64,000 nucleotides of DNA. It comes from Hyperoodon ampullatus (lineage: Eukaryota; Chordata; Mammalia; Artiodactyla; Ziphiidae). Of this stretch, positions 1-12,640 are shown piece after piece. The position numbers were made by a program, and so were the translations under genes. The stretch is taken from positions 54,340,516-54,404,515 of the forward strand of contig OX457068.1 of NCBI GenBank assembly GCA_949752795.1, given 5' to 3'. Within the stretch, counting starts at the first letter, position 1. Every line of letters begins with the position of its first letter. The notes below the pieces were generated by a model that saw only the letters and a program-made list of their open reading frames with translations, searched no databases and had not been told where the DNA came from.

Positions 1-574
1 AAACATGTGTGCTAATAGACTCAAATATCTTGAGATCCTCTGGGAAAGGAAACAAAAAGTGAAAAATAATATGTTCAGTCATTAATGTTTCAATATTTTA
101 TTGTATTTAAAAATGGTCCAGATATTCAATGAATATCCATCATTAAAGTTATGTCAGTATAACTTAAGGTTTCAAGTTTGCCAAAAATATTTTGGAAACC
201 ATTTTTTAGTAGACATACCATAAATAATACTTATTGTTGAAACGTTTATAAGTTTTCTCTTACATCTAATTAATTCACTTGTTCTTAACAATTATGTTTA
301 GATTACTCATGATAATTTCATGAGGCATTAAACAGTTATTCATCATTTTAAGTTGTCTTTCTTTCTGACAAATTCTGTAACAGAGATAACAGCTTATTTG
401 ACTTTTAGTAAACCTAGGTAAAATAAAAGTACTACATTTAATGCTAATAATGCTAAAGTTATGTCTGTTTTAATTAAACCAGCAAATTTAAACTAGATTT
501 TTGGAGTCATATTGTGACTCCACATTGTGAGGGTCCTCAAACTGATGGTTGTGTACTTTTCAGAACACAAAATG
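1..574. other. AT-rich noncoding flank
   Basis: No coding signal, RNA gene or recognisable repeat is seen. Short open frames near the right end run into the L1 5' UTR and are not gene-like. Confidence 0.6.
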
Positions 575-3020
575 AGACAAACAAGGGGAGACCTTCAAGA
601 TGGTGGAGGAGTAATATGTGGAGATCACTTTCCTCCTCACAAATACATCAGAAATACATCTACATATGGAACAACTCCTACAGAATACCTACTGAACACT
701 AGCAGAAGACCTCAGACTTCCCAAAAGACAAGAAACTCCCCACAAACCTGGGTAGGGCAAAAGAAAAAGGGAAAAACAGAGACAAAATAATAGGGGAGGG
801 ACCTGTGTCTCTGGGAGGGAGCAGTGAAGGAGGAAAATTTTCCAAACACTAGGTAACATCTTCACAGGTGGAGACAGGGGATGGGGGGCGGGAACTTCAG
901 AGCCATGGAGGAGAGCACAGCAATACGGGTGCAGAGGGCAAAGCAGAGAGATTCCCGCTCAGAGGATTAGTCTCGATCAGCATTCACCAGCCCATGAGGC
1001 TTGTCTGCTCACCCACCAGCTGGGACTGGTGGGGGCTGGGAGCAGTGGCTCAGGCTTCCAAGGTTAGATCCCAGGGAACAGACTGGGGTTGGCTGCATGA
1101 AAACAGCCTGAAGGGGGCTAGTACACCACAGCTAACCAGAAAGGAGTCTGGACCTGCCTAAGAAACAAGAGACCATTGTTTCGGCGTGCACTAGGAGAGG
1201 GGATTCAAAGCACCACCTAAACAAGCTCCAGAGACAGGCGCGAGTGGTGGCTATCAGAGTGGACACCAGACACGGGCATGAAATGCTAAGGCAGCTGCTG
1301 AAGCTGCCGAGAAGCCTGTGTGCAAGCACAGGTCACTATCCTCACCTACCCTCCTGGAAGCCTGTGCAGCCTGCCACTGCCAGGGTCCCATGACCCAGAG
1401 ATAAATTCCCCAGGAGAACACACAGCACACCTCAGGCTGTTGTAACTTCATACAGGACTCTGTCACCACAAGCTTACCCTACATTCCGTATCTGTCCCTC
1501 CCCCAAGCCTGAGTGAAACAGAACCCCCGAATCAACTGCTATTTTAACCCTGTCTTCTCTGAACAAAGAACAGAAGCCAGAGGGTGACCTACATGCAGAG
1601 GCAGGGCTAAATAAAAAGCTGAACGCAGGAGCTGTGTGACAAAGAAGGGAAAGGGAAATTTCTCCCAGCAGCCTCAGGAGCATCAGATTAAATCTCCACA
1701 ATCAACTTCTTGTACCCTGCATCTCTTGAATACCTGAATAGACACGAATTATCCCAAAACTGAGGCTGTGGACTTTGGGAGCAACTGTAGACTTGGTGTT
1801 TGCTCTCTGCATCTAATTTGTTTCTGGTCTTATGTATATCTTAATTTAGTATTTAGAGTTTATTACCAATGGTAGATTTGTTTATTGATTTGGTTGCTCT
1901 CTTCCTTTTTTTTTAATATATATATTTCATATATAGATATATATATATATATTTTTTCTTTTTTCTCTTTTAGTGAGTGTTTATGTGTATGCTTCTTTGT
2001 GTGATTATGTCTCTATAACTTTGCTTTTACCATTTGTCCTATGGTACTGTCTGTTTATTTTTATTTATTTATATTTTTAGTACAGTTTTTAGTGCTTGTT
2101 ATTATTATTATTATTATTTTTTTTTTTTTTCCGGTACGCGGGCCTCTCACTGTTGTGGCCTCTCCCGTTGCGGAGCACAGGCTCCGGATGCGCAGGCTCC
2201 GGATGCGCAGGCTCAGCGGCCATGGCTCACGGGCCCAGCCGCTCCGCGGCATATGGGATCCTCCCGGACCGGGGCACGAACCCGTATCCCCTGCATTGGC
2301 AGGCGGACTCTCAACCACTGCGCCACCAGGGAGGCCCAGTGCTTGTTATTATTAGTGGATGTGTTTTTGGTTTGGTTGCTCTCTTCTTTCTTTCTTTCTT
2401 TCTTTTTTTTCTTTTTTTAAATTACTCTTTAATTCGTTTCATTTTTAAAGTTTTAAAAACTTTTCATTTTAATAACTATATATTATTTTATTTATTTATT
2501 TATTCTCCATTTTCTCCTTAGCTGTGTCGGTGACAGGGTCTTGGTGCCCTGGCTGGGTGTCAGGCTCATGCCTCTGAAGTGGGAGAACTGAGTTCAGGAC
2601 ACTGGTCCACCAGAGACCTCATGGTTCTATGCAATATCCAATGGCCAAAGCTCTCCCAGAGATCTGTGTCTCAAAGTTAAGACTCAGCTCCACTCAATGA
2701 CCAGAAAGCTCTAGTGTTGGAGACCACATGCCAAACAGCTAGGAAGACAGGAACACAACCCCACCCATTAGCAGAGAGGTTGTCTAAAATCATAATAATT
2801 TCACAGACAGAACAAATCACACCATCAGACATGGTTCTGTCCATCAGAAAGGCAAGATCCAGGCTCATCCACCAGAACACAGGCACCATTCCCCTCCACC
2901 AGGAAACCTACACAACCCACTAAACCAACCTTACCCACTGGTGGCAGACACCAAAAACAACGGAAACTACAAACTCACAACCCACAAAAAGGAGACCCCA
3001 AAAACAGTAAGTTAAGCAAA
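575..3020 (+). promoter_or_regulatory. L1-A 5' UTR (internal promoter region)
   Basis: This GC-richer stretch before ORF1 corresponds to the L1 5' UTR, which in this family carries the internal RNA polymerase II promoter. It aligns by eye with 41725-43749 of L1-E along most of its length (for example 'gcaagagaccattgtttc'-type and 'cctgtgtgcaagcacaggtcact'-type blocks). A reverse-oriented SINE at 2108-2337 splits the 3' half. Open frames inside it on both strands (for example 868-1161 +, 1254-1469 -) have no recognisable product and are treated as chance. Promoter activity is inferred from the family and not shown by the sequence. Confidence 0.7.
2108..2337 (-). mobile_element. CHR-type SINE inside the L1-A 5' UTR
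   Basis: A tRNA-derived cetacean/hippo SINE on the minus strand. It reads poly-T (A-tail complement), 'ggtacgcgggcctctcactg', and ends 'cgccaccagggaggccc', the complement of the usual SINE head. It is flanked by a perfect 17-bp target-site duplication beginning agtgcttgtt at 2091-2107 and 2338-2354, so it inserted after L1-A did. The body carries an extra copy of a 15-base unit, ggctccggatgcgca, at 2180-2194 and 2195-2209. Confidence 0.95.
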
Positions 3021-3857
3021 ATTAAAAGACACAGAAATAAGAGGAAACTGGCAATCTACCTGAAAAAGAATTCAGAGTAATGATAGTAAAGATGATCCAA
3101 AAACTTGGAAAAAGAATGGAGAAAATATAAGAAAAGTTTAACAATGAACTAGAAGAATGAAAGAGCAAACAAACAATGATGAACCACATAATAAATGAAA
3201 TTAAAAATTCTCTAGAAGGAATCAATAGCAGAATAACTGAAGCAGAAGAATGGATAAGTGACCTGGAAGATAAAATAGTGGAAATAACTTTTGCTGAGAA
3301 GAAAAAAGAATGAAAATATTTGAGGACAGTCTCAGAGATCTCTGGGACAAAATTAAACATACCAACATTTGAATTATAGGGGTCCCAGAAGAAGAAGAGA
3401 AAAAGAAAGAGACTGAGAATATATTTTAGGAAGTTATAGTTGAAAACGTCCCTAATGTGGAAAGGAAATAGTCAATCAACTCCAGGAAGCACAGAGAGAC
3501 CCATACAGGATAAATCCAAGGAAAACAATGCCAAGGCACATATTAATCAAACTATCAAAACTTAAATACAAAGAAAAAAATATTAAAAGCAACAAGGGTA
3601 AAAAAACAAATAACATACAAGGGAATCTCCATAACATTAAGAGCTGAAATTTCAAAAGAAACTCTGCAAGCCAGAAGGGAGTGGAAGAAAATATTTAAAG
3701 TGATGAAAGGAAAAACCTACAACCAACATTACTCTACCAAGCAAGGATATCATTCAGATTTGACAGAGAAATTAAAAACTTTATTGATAAGTTAAAGCTA
3801 AGAGAATTCAGTACCATCAAATCAGCGTCACAACAAATGTTAAAGCAACTTCTCTAA
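3021..3857 (+). pseudogene. L1-A ORF1 remnant (ORF1p, RNA-binding chaperone)
   Basis: In an intact L1 this frame encodes ORF1p, the coiled-coil, trimeric nucleic-acid chaperone that coats L1 RNA. Here the expected start codon reads ATT at 3021-3023, where L1-E keeps ATG. About 50 bases just after the start are missing compared with L1-E, so the N-terminal segment is lost. The middle keeps recognisable codons for the 'PEKEFR', 'EGINSRITEAEEWISDLEDK' and 'GVPEEEEKKK' stretches, which mark the coiled coil and the start of the RRM domain, but frameshifts and stops interrupt them (around 3150 and 3310, for example). The family stop after 'QQML..LL' is at 3855-3857. No functional product is possible. 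Confidence 0.85.
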
Positions 3858-3915
3858 GCAGGAAACATGAGAGAAGGAAAAGACCTATAATAACAAACCC
3901 AAAACAATTAAGAAA

Positions 3916-6900
3916 ATGGTAATAGGAACATACATATCGATATCTACCTTAAATGTAAATGGATTAAATGCTCCAACCAAAAGACATAGACCGGCTGAAC
4001 GGATACAAAAACAAGACCTGTATATATACTGTCTACAAGAGACCCACTTCAGAACTAGGGACACATACAGACTGAAAGTCAGAGGTTGGAAAAAGATAGT
4101 CGATGTAAGTGGAAGTCAAAAGAAGATGGAGTAGCAATTCTCATAACAGAAAAAAAAAAGACTTTAAAATAAAGACTATTACAAGAGACAAAGAAGGACA
4201 CTACATAATGATCAAGGGATTGATCCAACAAGACATAACAATTGTAAATATTTATGCACCCAACATAGGAGCACCTCAATACATAAGGGAAATGCTAACG
4301 GCCATAAAAGGGCAAACCGACAGTAACACAATCATAGTAGGGGACTTTAACACCCCACTTTCAGCACTGGACAGATTATTCAAAATGAAAATAAATAAGG
4401 AAACACAAGCTTTAATTGATACATTAAACAAGATGGATTTAATTGATATTTATAAGACATTCCATCCAAAAACAACAGAATACACTTTCTCCTCAAGTGC
4501 TCATGGAACATTATCCAGTATAGATCATGTCTTGGGTCACAAATCAAGCCTTGGTGAATTTAGGAAAATTGAAATTGTATCAAGTATCTTTTCTGACCAC
4601 ACCTATGAGACTAGATATCAATTAGAGGAAAGAAATCTATAAAAAATACAAACATATGAAGGATAAACAATATACTACTAAATAACCAAGAGGTCACTGA
4701 CGAAATCAAAGAAAATCAAGAAATACTTAGAAACAAATGACAATAAAACACTACAAACAAAAACCTATGGGATCCAGTCAAAGCAGTTTAAGAGGGAAGT
4801 TTATAGTGATACAATCCTACCTCAAGAAACAAGAAAAAGCACAAATAAATGACATGACCTTACACATAAAACAATTTGAGAAAGAACAACAACAACAACA
4901 AAACACCCCAATTTAAGAAAAGGAAAAAAAATCATAAAAGTCAGATCAGAAATAAAGGAAAAAGAAATGAAAGAAAGAAAAGGTAAGATCAATAAAAATA
5001 AAAGCTGTTTTTTTGAGAAGGTAAACAAAACTTGTAAACCATTAGCCAAATCCAATAAGTAAAAAAGGGAGACGATTCAAATCAATAGAATTAGAAATGA
5101 AAAAAAGAGAAGTAACAACTGACACTGAAGAAATACAATGGATCATTATAGATTACTACAAACAACTATATGCCAATAAAATGGACAGAATCCAACAGCA
5201 CATTAAAAGGATCATACACCATCATCAACTGGCATTTATCCCAAGAATGCAAGGATTCTTCAATATACGCAAATCAATCAATGTGATACACCATATTAAC
5301 AAATTGAAGGATAAAAAAATCATATGAACATCTCAATAGATGCAAAAAAATCTTTGGACAAAATTCAACACCCATTTATGATTTAAAAAAAAAAACCCTC
5401 CAGAAAGCAGGCATAGAGGGAACTTACTTCAACATAATGAAGGCCATATATGAAAACCCCACAGCCAACATCATCCTCAATGGTGAAAAACAAACCATTT
5501 CCTCTAAGATTAGGAACAAGAAAAGGTAGTCCATTCTCCCCACTATTATTCAATGCAGTTTTGGAAGTTTCAGCCACAGCAATCAGAGAAGAAAAAGAAA
5601 TAAAATGAATCCAAATTGGAAAAGAAGAAACAAAGCTGTCACTGTTTGAAGATGACATAGAGAGTCCTTAAACTGCTACCAGAAAACTACTAGAGCTAAT
5701 AAATGAATTTAGGTAAAATAGCAGGATACAAAATTAATGCACAGAAATCTCTTGCATTCCTATACTCTATTGATGAAAAATCTGAAAGAGAAAGTAATGA
5801 AACACTCCCGTTGCAACAAAAAGAATAAAATACCTAGGAATAAACCTACCTAAGGAGAAAAAAAGACCTGTATGTGGAAAACTAAAAGACACTGATGAAA
5901 GAAATTAAAGAAGATACAAACAGATGGAGAGATATACCATGCTCTTGTATTGGAAGAATCAACATTGTGAAAATGACTACACTAAGCAAAGCAATCTACA
6001 AATTCAAAATAATCCCTATGAAACTATCAATGGCATTTTTCACAGAACTACAACAAAAAAATTCCACAATTTGTATGTAAACACAAAAGACACCGAATTG
6101 CCAAAGCAATCTTGAGAAAGGAAAATGGAGCTAGAAGAATCAGGCTCCAGATTTCAGACAATACTACAAAGCTACAATAGTCAAGACAGTATGGTACTGG
6201 CACAAAAACAGAAATATAGATCACTGGAACAGGATAAAAAGCCCAGAGATAAACCCACACACATATGGTCACATCATTTTTGATAAAGGAATCAAGAATA
6301 TACAATGGAGAAAAGACAGTCTCTTCAATAAGTGGTGCTGCTAAAACTGGACAGCTACATGTAAAAGAATAAAATTAGAACACTCCTTAATACCATACAC
6401 AAAAATAATCAAAATGGATTAAAGACCTAAATGTAAGGCCAGAAACTATCAAACTCTTAGAGGAAAATATAGGCAGAACACTCTATGACATAAATCACAG
6501 CAAGATCCTTTTTGACCCACCTCCTAGAGAAATGCAAATAACAATAAAAATAAACAAATGGGACCTAAGGAAACTTAAAAGCTTTTGCACAGCAAAGGAA
6601 ACCATAAACAAGACCAAAAGACAACCCTCAGAATGGGAGAAAATATTTACAAATGAAGCAACTGACAAAGGAATAATCTACGAAGTTTACAAGCAGCTCA
6701 TGCAGCTCATTAACAACAACAACAACAACAACAAAAAAAAAACAGCACAATCCAAATATGGGCAGAAGACCTAAATAGATATTTCTCCAAAGAAGATATA
6801 CAGATTGCCAACAAACACATGAAAGACTGCTCAACATCATTAATCATTAGAGAAATGCAAATCAAAACTACAATGAGATATCATCTTACACCAGTCAAAA

Positions 6901-7364
6901 TGGTCATCATCATATAATCTAGAAACAATAAATGCTGGAGAGGGTGTGGAGAAAAGGGAACACTCTTGCACTGCTGGTGGGAATGTGAATTGGTACAGCC
7001 ACTATGGAGAACAGTATGGAGGTTCCTTAAAAAACTAAAAATAGAACTACCATATGACCCAGCAATCCTACTACTGGTCATATACCTTGAGAAGACCATA
7101 ATTCAAAAAGAGTCATGTACCAAAATATTCACTGCAGCTCTCTTTAGAGTAGCCAGGAGATGGAAGCAACCTAAGTGTCCATCATCAGATGAATGGTTAA
7201 AGATGTGTCACATATATACAATGGAACATTACTCAGCCATAAAAGGAAACGAAATTGAGGTATTTGTAGTGAGGTGGGTGGACCTAGAGTCTGTCATACA
7301 GAGTGAAGTAAGTCAGAAAGAGAAAGACAAATACCATATGCTAACACATATATATGGAATCTAA
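3916..7364 (+). pseudogene. L1-A ORF2 remnant (endonuclease/reverse transcriptase)
   Basis: ORF2p nicks target DNA and copies L1 RNA at the nick. The start ATG at 3916 leads into the endonuclease (MVIGTYISISTLNVNGLNAP), with the catalytic glutamate of 'QETH' intact at 4039-4041. A frameshift near 4110 moves the rest of the domain to another frame (4109-4642), which keeps 'NIYAPN', 'GDFN' and 'SDH'. The reverse transcriptase is broken: about 376 bases are deleted at 5185-5187, and the FADD site reads FEDD at 5645-5656, followed by loss of the 12 bases that encode the next four residues. The C-terminal cysteine-rich part (6966-7364) is open and ends at the family stop after 'LTHIYGI'. Many stops and frameshifts lie between. 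Dead copy. Confidence 0.93.
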
Positions 7365-7737
7365 GAAAAAAAAATGTCATGAAAAATCTAGGGGTAAGAC
7401 GGGAATAAAGACACAGACCTACTAGAGAATGGACTTGAGGATATGGGGAGGGGGAAGGGTAAGCTGTGACAAAGTGAGAGAGTGCCGTGGACATATATAC
7501 ACTACCAAACGTATAATAGATAGCTAGTGGGAAACAGCCTCATAGCACAGGGAGATCAGCTCAGTGCTTTGTGACCACCTAGAAGGTTGGGATAGGGAGG
7601 GTGGGAGGGAGGGAGATGCAAGAGGGAAGAGATATGGTAACATATGTATATGTATAACTGATTCACTTTGTTATAAAGCAGAAACTAACATACCATTGTA
7701 AAGCAATTATACTCTAGTAAAGATGTAAAAAAAATAA
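7365..7737 (+). other. L1-A 3' UTR and A-tail
   Basis: Typical 3' UTR of this L1 lineage: blocks such as 'actagagaatggacttgagg', 'gatagctagtgggaa' and 'ctgattcactttgttataaa', then an A-rich tail from about 7727. The same 3' UTR occurs in L1-C, L1-E and, reversed, L1-F, but not in L1-D. Confidence 0.85.
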
Positions 7738-8580
7738 AGTTCTCCACTGTGGCCGCTGTAATTCGAGATTATCTTCAATAAGTTTAGCCTTATTTTTCAG
7801 CCTTAAAACAAAATTATATTCACCTGAGGCCTTATAATGGACCCAGTTTATTTCAGACCCATCCCCACCCCAGACTCAGTCCACTTTCTAAGTTGGTTCC
7901 AGCCCAAACCCAGACTGAGTTCAGTTTCTAAATCAGACCCAGTCTGTCCCTGGAACCAGTCCGACCAGTGTCCAGGTTCTAAGTCAGACCCAGTATGACT
8001 TCAGCCAGTTTCCAGACTCTGTCCAGAAAAATAAATGCTCAAATATAGTCTCATAACACAAAAATTGTGTGTCTAGAATCTGAGAAAGCCTTGCCCGCCA
8101 CCTGCAGAAGCAGCGAGAAAGCAGGAGCTGAGCGGCTCCACAGGCATCAATGTCTGGTTGCTTGTTGCTCCTGGGGGTCATTGGGGGTCTCCTTTGGTTC
8201 CCTTTTCTGACCCCAGATCTGTCAAAAGTCAAGCTGAGTCACATTAAAATTTTGAGTTTATTTGAGCAAAAATTGATTTTAGTCAGCCAGCATCTAAACC
8301 AGCAGATAGAAAGGAGCTCCAAGGACCAAAATGAAAGACTTTTAGAAACAGAAGGGAGAGGGAAAAAATAAGTTATAGTAGGCAGGAAAATGGGTTGGTT
8401 ATTGCAAATTTAGTGTTTGGTGGGGGGTGGGGGGTATGGCAGGGGACTATAAGGCAGATTTCCTAGCTAGTGCTGACCAGGCGATTCCTGAATGACTGGT
8501 TTAAGATTCCATTTGTGGGAGAGCCGAAAACATACTTGAGTTTTGGTTTAGTGAAGTGACTTCATTTTGGACCTGTTGTC
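7738..8580. repeat. Old LTR-like repeat, unassigned
   Basis: The stretch right after the L1-A tail looks like a degraded interspersed repeat. Around 8240-8400 it has wording common in mammalian LTRs ('gagtttatttgagcaaa', 'aaaatgggttggttattgca'). Between about 7835 and 8030 it has a degenerate internal periodicity around 'tctaagtcagacccag'-like units. No clear TG...CA ends, primer-binding site or second LTR were found. An open frame at 8150-8371 has no recognisable product. The LTR idea is an inference from wording only; it could be another old repeat class. Confidence 0.35.
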
Positions 8581-11461
8581 TTATTTTTAACAGGAGACAT
8601 ATCACACTGTGTTCTAAATATTTACTTAGCTCTCTCTGTAATGAGAACATAAGCTTCTAGAAATCACAGCCTATGTCTTTTATCTTTGAATCCCTACTCT
8701 TAACACCTTATTTTATCTTCAGAATGCAATAATTTCTTTAATTGGGTAATAATGATTGATTACAAGAGTGAAAAATAGAAATCATTATTTGCATGTAAGT
8801 TAGTTTCCTTGTCATTGAAACTCATAATTGCACTCTCAACTTTCTTTGTGGACTGAATTTGTGTATATTATCATTTAAATGCAGTGGAGGAACTAGTTGT
8901 TTCTTAGGAACATTTTGGTGAATACTCTTGTAAAGGAAAGAATCACCTTGGAGTTTAAGAGAATTCTGATTTCCATACATCATGTTTGCTTCAAGCAGTG
9001 AGGATCTGTATGTGGTCGGATGGAGAAAAGCTGGGAAACATAGCTTTGAGGGCTGGACTGGAATTTAATATGTATTTTAAAATACAAATTGCATCTTCAC
9101 ATGGTGAGGTCCATGTTGTCATGATGGAAAGCAAATCTGTATTTTTGTGAGCAGGTTTCCACTACAATAATTTTAAAAACACTATAAAATGGAGGTGCCA
9201 ATAACCATGTGGAAATAACAGGAAGAAAAAAAATCACACATAGCTTCTCATTTTCTTAATAATGGCTTCCTTGTTTTTCTGGGTTTATTCCACCTAAACT
9301 TAGCTTGAATAATAATAAAATACGTATGTTTTAGGGATGAGGTTTTTGTTTTTCTTTTTCCCTCCACTATCTCACTAGACAAAAGAAGTGAGGTGATGGA
9401 AGGCAGAGGACTAGTTAGTGGGGAAAAGGGAGCAAGAAACAGGGGAAGGTAGATAGAAATGAGAACAGGAATAACAGCATTCAACTCTAATAGAAGAGAC
9501 ATGCAACACTGCTAGAAGAAGATGTCTGCATCATTTTTTTTAAGAGGGAGGAGTTTGATAGGTAAGATAACTATTCTCTGATTCATTCATTGAACAAATA
9601 ATCAATTACTGAATAATCACTTGTTTGGGACTCATGAGATAGAGCAATAAACAATGCTCAGGCATGGTCTTGTAGTGTTTACATTCAACCTATAATGAGA
9701 GACTCCTCCTTTCTGGTAGGTTTTGGATTTTAATTCTACAATATTGTCTAATGAATGGATTCAGTAACTTTATGCTGTGAGTCCTCACACACATCTCGTG
9801 AAAGGTGATGTAGGGTAAGAGATGAGCTGCCACTAGAATAAATTCTGGAAGAAAGGGCACAGGCACCTGGTCAGGTACCATAGCTGAAATACCTTAAATC
9901 CAAGACATGACACAAGGACTTTTGGGGAAACACAAACATCCTGGCTGATGTTTCAGTTTACTCTATCTAATCCATCTTCTCATATTTGATGGGTGAGGGA
10001 ACAGTGTCAGCAACTTCTTATATAATGGAGTCATTTATTAATATTGTATAATTACTTTGAGTATTAATGATTGGTCATTTACATTCATTTCTATTTGAGT
10101 ACAGAAATTACAGTCTCATACACCTTGGCCATAGCTCCATAAACCTTTAAAAACATATGAGAAAAATCACAATATTCTTTTTCCCTATTTTCTCTTGTGT
10201 CTGGACCTGCAGTCTCAATCAAAAGAGAATGTTCTGGAAGGTCATGCCTGAAAGCCTTGAGATTATATGATGTGCTCAGAGTGACAGGCTTTAGTTTGCT
10301 GTTGTGCTTTTCATCCTTAACTAAGCCCACAGCTCTCTTCCAATGCCTGCCCCTAGGACATCCTCTGAGTATCTTCCCTTCTCCCACCAACAGCATCCAC
10401 CGCCCTCCTTCTCAGGCTCACTGAAAAGCTGCTCAGACACTGACCTGCTCCTTTGCTGCCCCTTCAAGTCCTGTTCTCAAATTTCTCCAAAGTACAGTCA
10501 ATCTGAGCACAGACTGAGCTAGTGCCTCACCAGCAAGCACAGCTATCAGCAGTCCCAGCCCTGCTTTCTCTCCAGCTGGTGACAAATGTTGTAATGATAA
10601 GACCCCTTCTTTCACTACGTTTGACTTTACCTTGACTCTTAAAATATCCATCATGAATTGCATTTTGTTTTTGTCTTTTTTGCTTTGTTTGTTTGTTTTG
10701 TTTTGTTTGCTATGAGAGTGACTTGAAGGCTCATTGTACTTAAAGGTGTTTCTTGAGCCAGTGGGAGCTGTAATGGAGGGGAGGAGAAGGTGAAGTCACA
10801 GCTCAGTAAAATTATTATGCATTGGGAACATTTTTTTCTGAGAATGATTGGACATCTCCAGTTGACATGGAGTCAGCACAGGGTTCATTTCCTCACTGTC
10901 TTTGCTCTGGCTGTTCCTAGTCTCCTGGCACTTCTCCAATAAGATATAATTCCAAAACCATTATGTCTGATCATGTTTGTTCCCATATATATCCAATTCT
11001 AAAATTCCCCCAACGAGGTTGATCTGAATTTAAAGTAAAATATGGATTACTCCATTCTTTAACCAAATTCCTTATTGCCCTCAAATTAATGCCGCTGGAT
11101 GCCAAACAAACAGAGCTTTTCTGGTGGGGTGATGGAATCCCAGACTGTATTCTAAAGGAGACCATAAGAGTCATACAATGAGAAAACTAGGCCTAAAGAT
11201 GCTGACGTATTAAACCAAGGTCATGCAGATCCTTAGTGGTATCCCCAAGAAATCAAGTCCCCAAACACCTAAACCAGGGCTTGTCCTATCTCATAGCTCT
11301 GTCTCACTTTCTAGTCATTTTTTATATCATTTTCATTTCAAACTGTCTCATTTACCCATGATGACAGCAGAAGGAAGGGTAAAATGTTAAAATGCTAAGA
11401 AATGCTAAATTGTGCCTCATCTGACTCACATTTGAAAATATTATTTTATTATATGCCTAGT
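8581..11461. other. Intergenic stretch with faint repeat traces
   Basis: No gene is seen. 8600-8720 and 9580-9700 show L2-like 3'-end wording ('attcattcattgaacaaata' at about 9578). 10663-10710 is a T/G-rich (TTTGT)n-like low-complexity patch. 10090-10660 is GC-richer than its surroundings and not a recognised repeat. Its open frames on both strands have no recognisable family features. Confidence 0.5.
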
Positions 11462-11700
11462 GCAATGTAATTAAGACCACAGTATGTACAGTGAGGCTGC
11501 CTGGGATTGCAGTCCAACTCCACCAATTACTAGTTATGTAACCTTGGGCTAGGTGCTCACCTTCCCTGTTTCCTCATCTGTAAAATGGGGATAATAATCG
11601 TACCTTCCTCATGGGCTATTGCCAAGACTAATGTTAATGCATGTAAAGTGAGAAAAATCTTTGACATATGGTAAGAGCTAGGTAAGAATTTGTTTTTATT
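11462..11700 (+). repeat. MIR SINE fossil
   Basis: Matches the mammalian-wide MIR core and flanks: 'tagttatgtaaccttgggc', 'tttcctcatctgtaaaatgg', 'ggataataatcgtacc', then 'gttaatgcatgtaaagtg'. This is an ancient tRNA-derived SINE with no intact promoter. Confidence 0.9.
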
Positions 11701-12059
11701 ATTATCTGATGACTACTTTGGCACTCAGAATACTCTAAGTGGAAAAGATTAGAAGGAACTGAAAGTATTAGAATTTCATTCAATTTCTATCTCCATTCTG
11801 GCAATTATCTTCCGTGTCCTCTTCAACTATTATTTCTCTTTACCTAATTTGAGTCCTGAGGTGCATGTTTGTTTTATTATTTTACCTGCTTATGTACTTC
11901 AGGACCAAGCACTCTTCTCCAAAAAATTCATGCCCAGGTGTTGGGTGGTGAGTCAGAGACTATGGTAGGGGACAAGTGTGCATGATCTAAGGTCAATAGA
12001 ACAGAACGTTGGATAGGAAATAACACATGCCCCTTGTTGCATGATCTTTCTGTTATAAT

Positions 12060-12640
12060 GTTATTGGAAATTCATTCATTCAAAAAATAGTATAAAGTTT
12101 CTAGAGTGTCCTAGTCACTCTTCACATCAATGGACAATGCAGATGAACACCTCTGCCCTCCTAGTGCTTATAGTCCATCAAGGGAAAATGCTAAGCAAAA
12201 TAAATAAGAAAATTAGATGTGTATTAACAATGTGAAAAGTGCTGAAGAGGAAAATAATAGAGAGGAGGTGTGGAGGGTATTGAGAAAGGTTGGTTTAGCC
12301 AGGATGGGGAGGGAGGGCTTCGCCACATAAGTGACATTTGGGCAACGTATTGCAAGGAAACTCAGGAGAGTACAATGCTGGCCAAGAGAAGAGCAAGTGA
12401 GGAGGCCTGTGTGGGAAAGAGCTTGGTGTGTTCAAGCGACTGCAGGTGATCAGAGTGACTGTGACTCAGCAAATGGGAGTAAAAGTGGCCAATGGTCTGA
12501 GTGAGGTCCAAGGGGTACCAGAGGCCCAGGTCACGTTGACTCAGAGGACATTGTCAGGCAAATGTGGGTGTTTTGAGCAGGTGAATGACATGCCCTGACT
12601 TACATATAACAGAATTACTCTGCTGGTTATTTTGAAAACA
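12060..12640 (+). repeat. Ancient L2-type repeat remnant
   Basis: The order of phrases follows a common mammalian old repeat: 'attcattcattcaaaaaata', 'ctctgccctcctagtgctta', 'agtgctgaagaggaaaataa', 'gtgacatttgggcaa', 'gagcttggtgtgttcaagcg', 'ttttgagcaggtgaatgaca'. The exact family name (L2 or a relative) is uncertain. No coding potential remains. Confidence 0.6.

Larger units (their letters stand above)
575..7737 (+). mobile_element. L1-A: nearly full-length, inactivated L1 LINE
   Basis: A cetartiodactyl-type L1 in sense orientation. It begins with the 5' UTR (first recognisable bases 'ggggagaccttcaagatgg'), then an ORF1 remnant, an ORF2 remnant starting at 3916, a 3' UTR and an A-rich tail near 7727-7737. 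The length is about 7.2 kb including a SINE at 2108-2337. The layout and sequence match the second full-length copy in this window (41725-52137). It cannot be active: the ORF1 start is lost, both reading frames are shifted and stopped, and about 376 bases of the reverse transcriptase region are missing at 5185-5187. No convincing target-site duplication was found, so the outer boundaries are good to about 10 bases only. Assignment to L1 is secure; the subfamily is not determined. Confidence 0.95.

Noticed and set aside
868..1701. Open frames on both strands of the L1 5' UTR, considered as an ORF0-like gene
   Set aside because: They are not kept in the same form in L1-E and have no recognisable product; ORF0 is described for primate L1 only.
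2034..2521. Open frames up to 141 codons on the plus strand around the SINE
   Set aside because: They are translations of poly-T, the SINE and L1 5' UTR low-complexity sequence.
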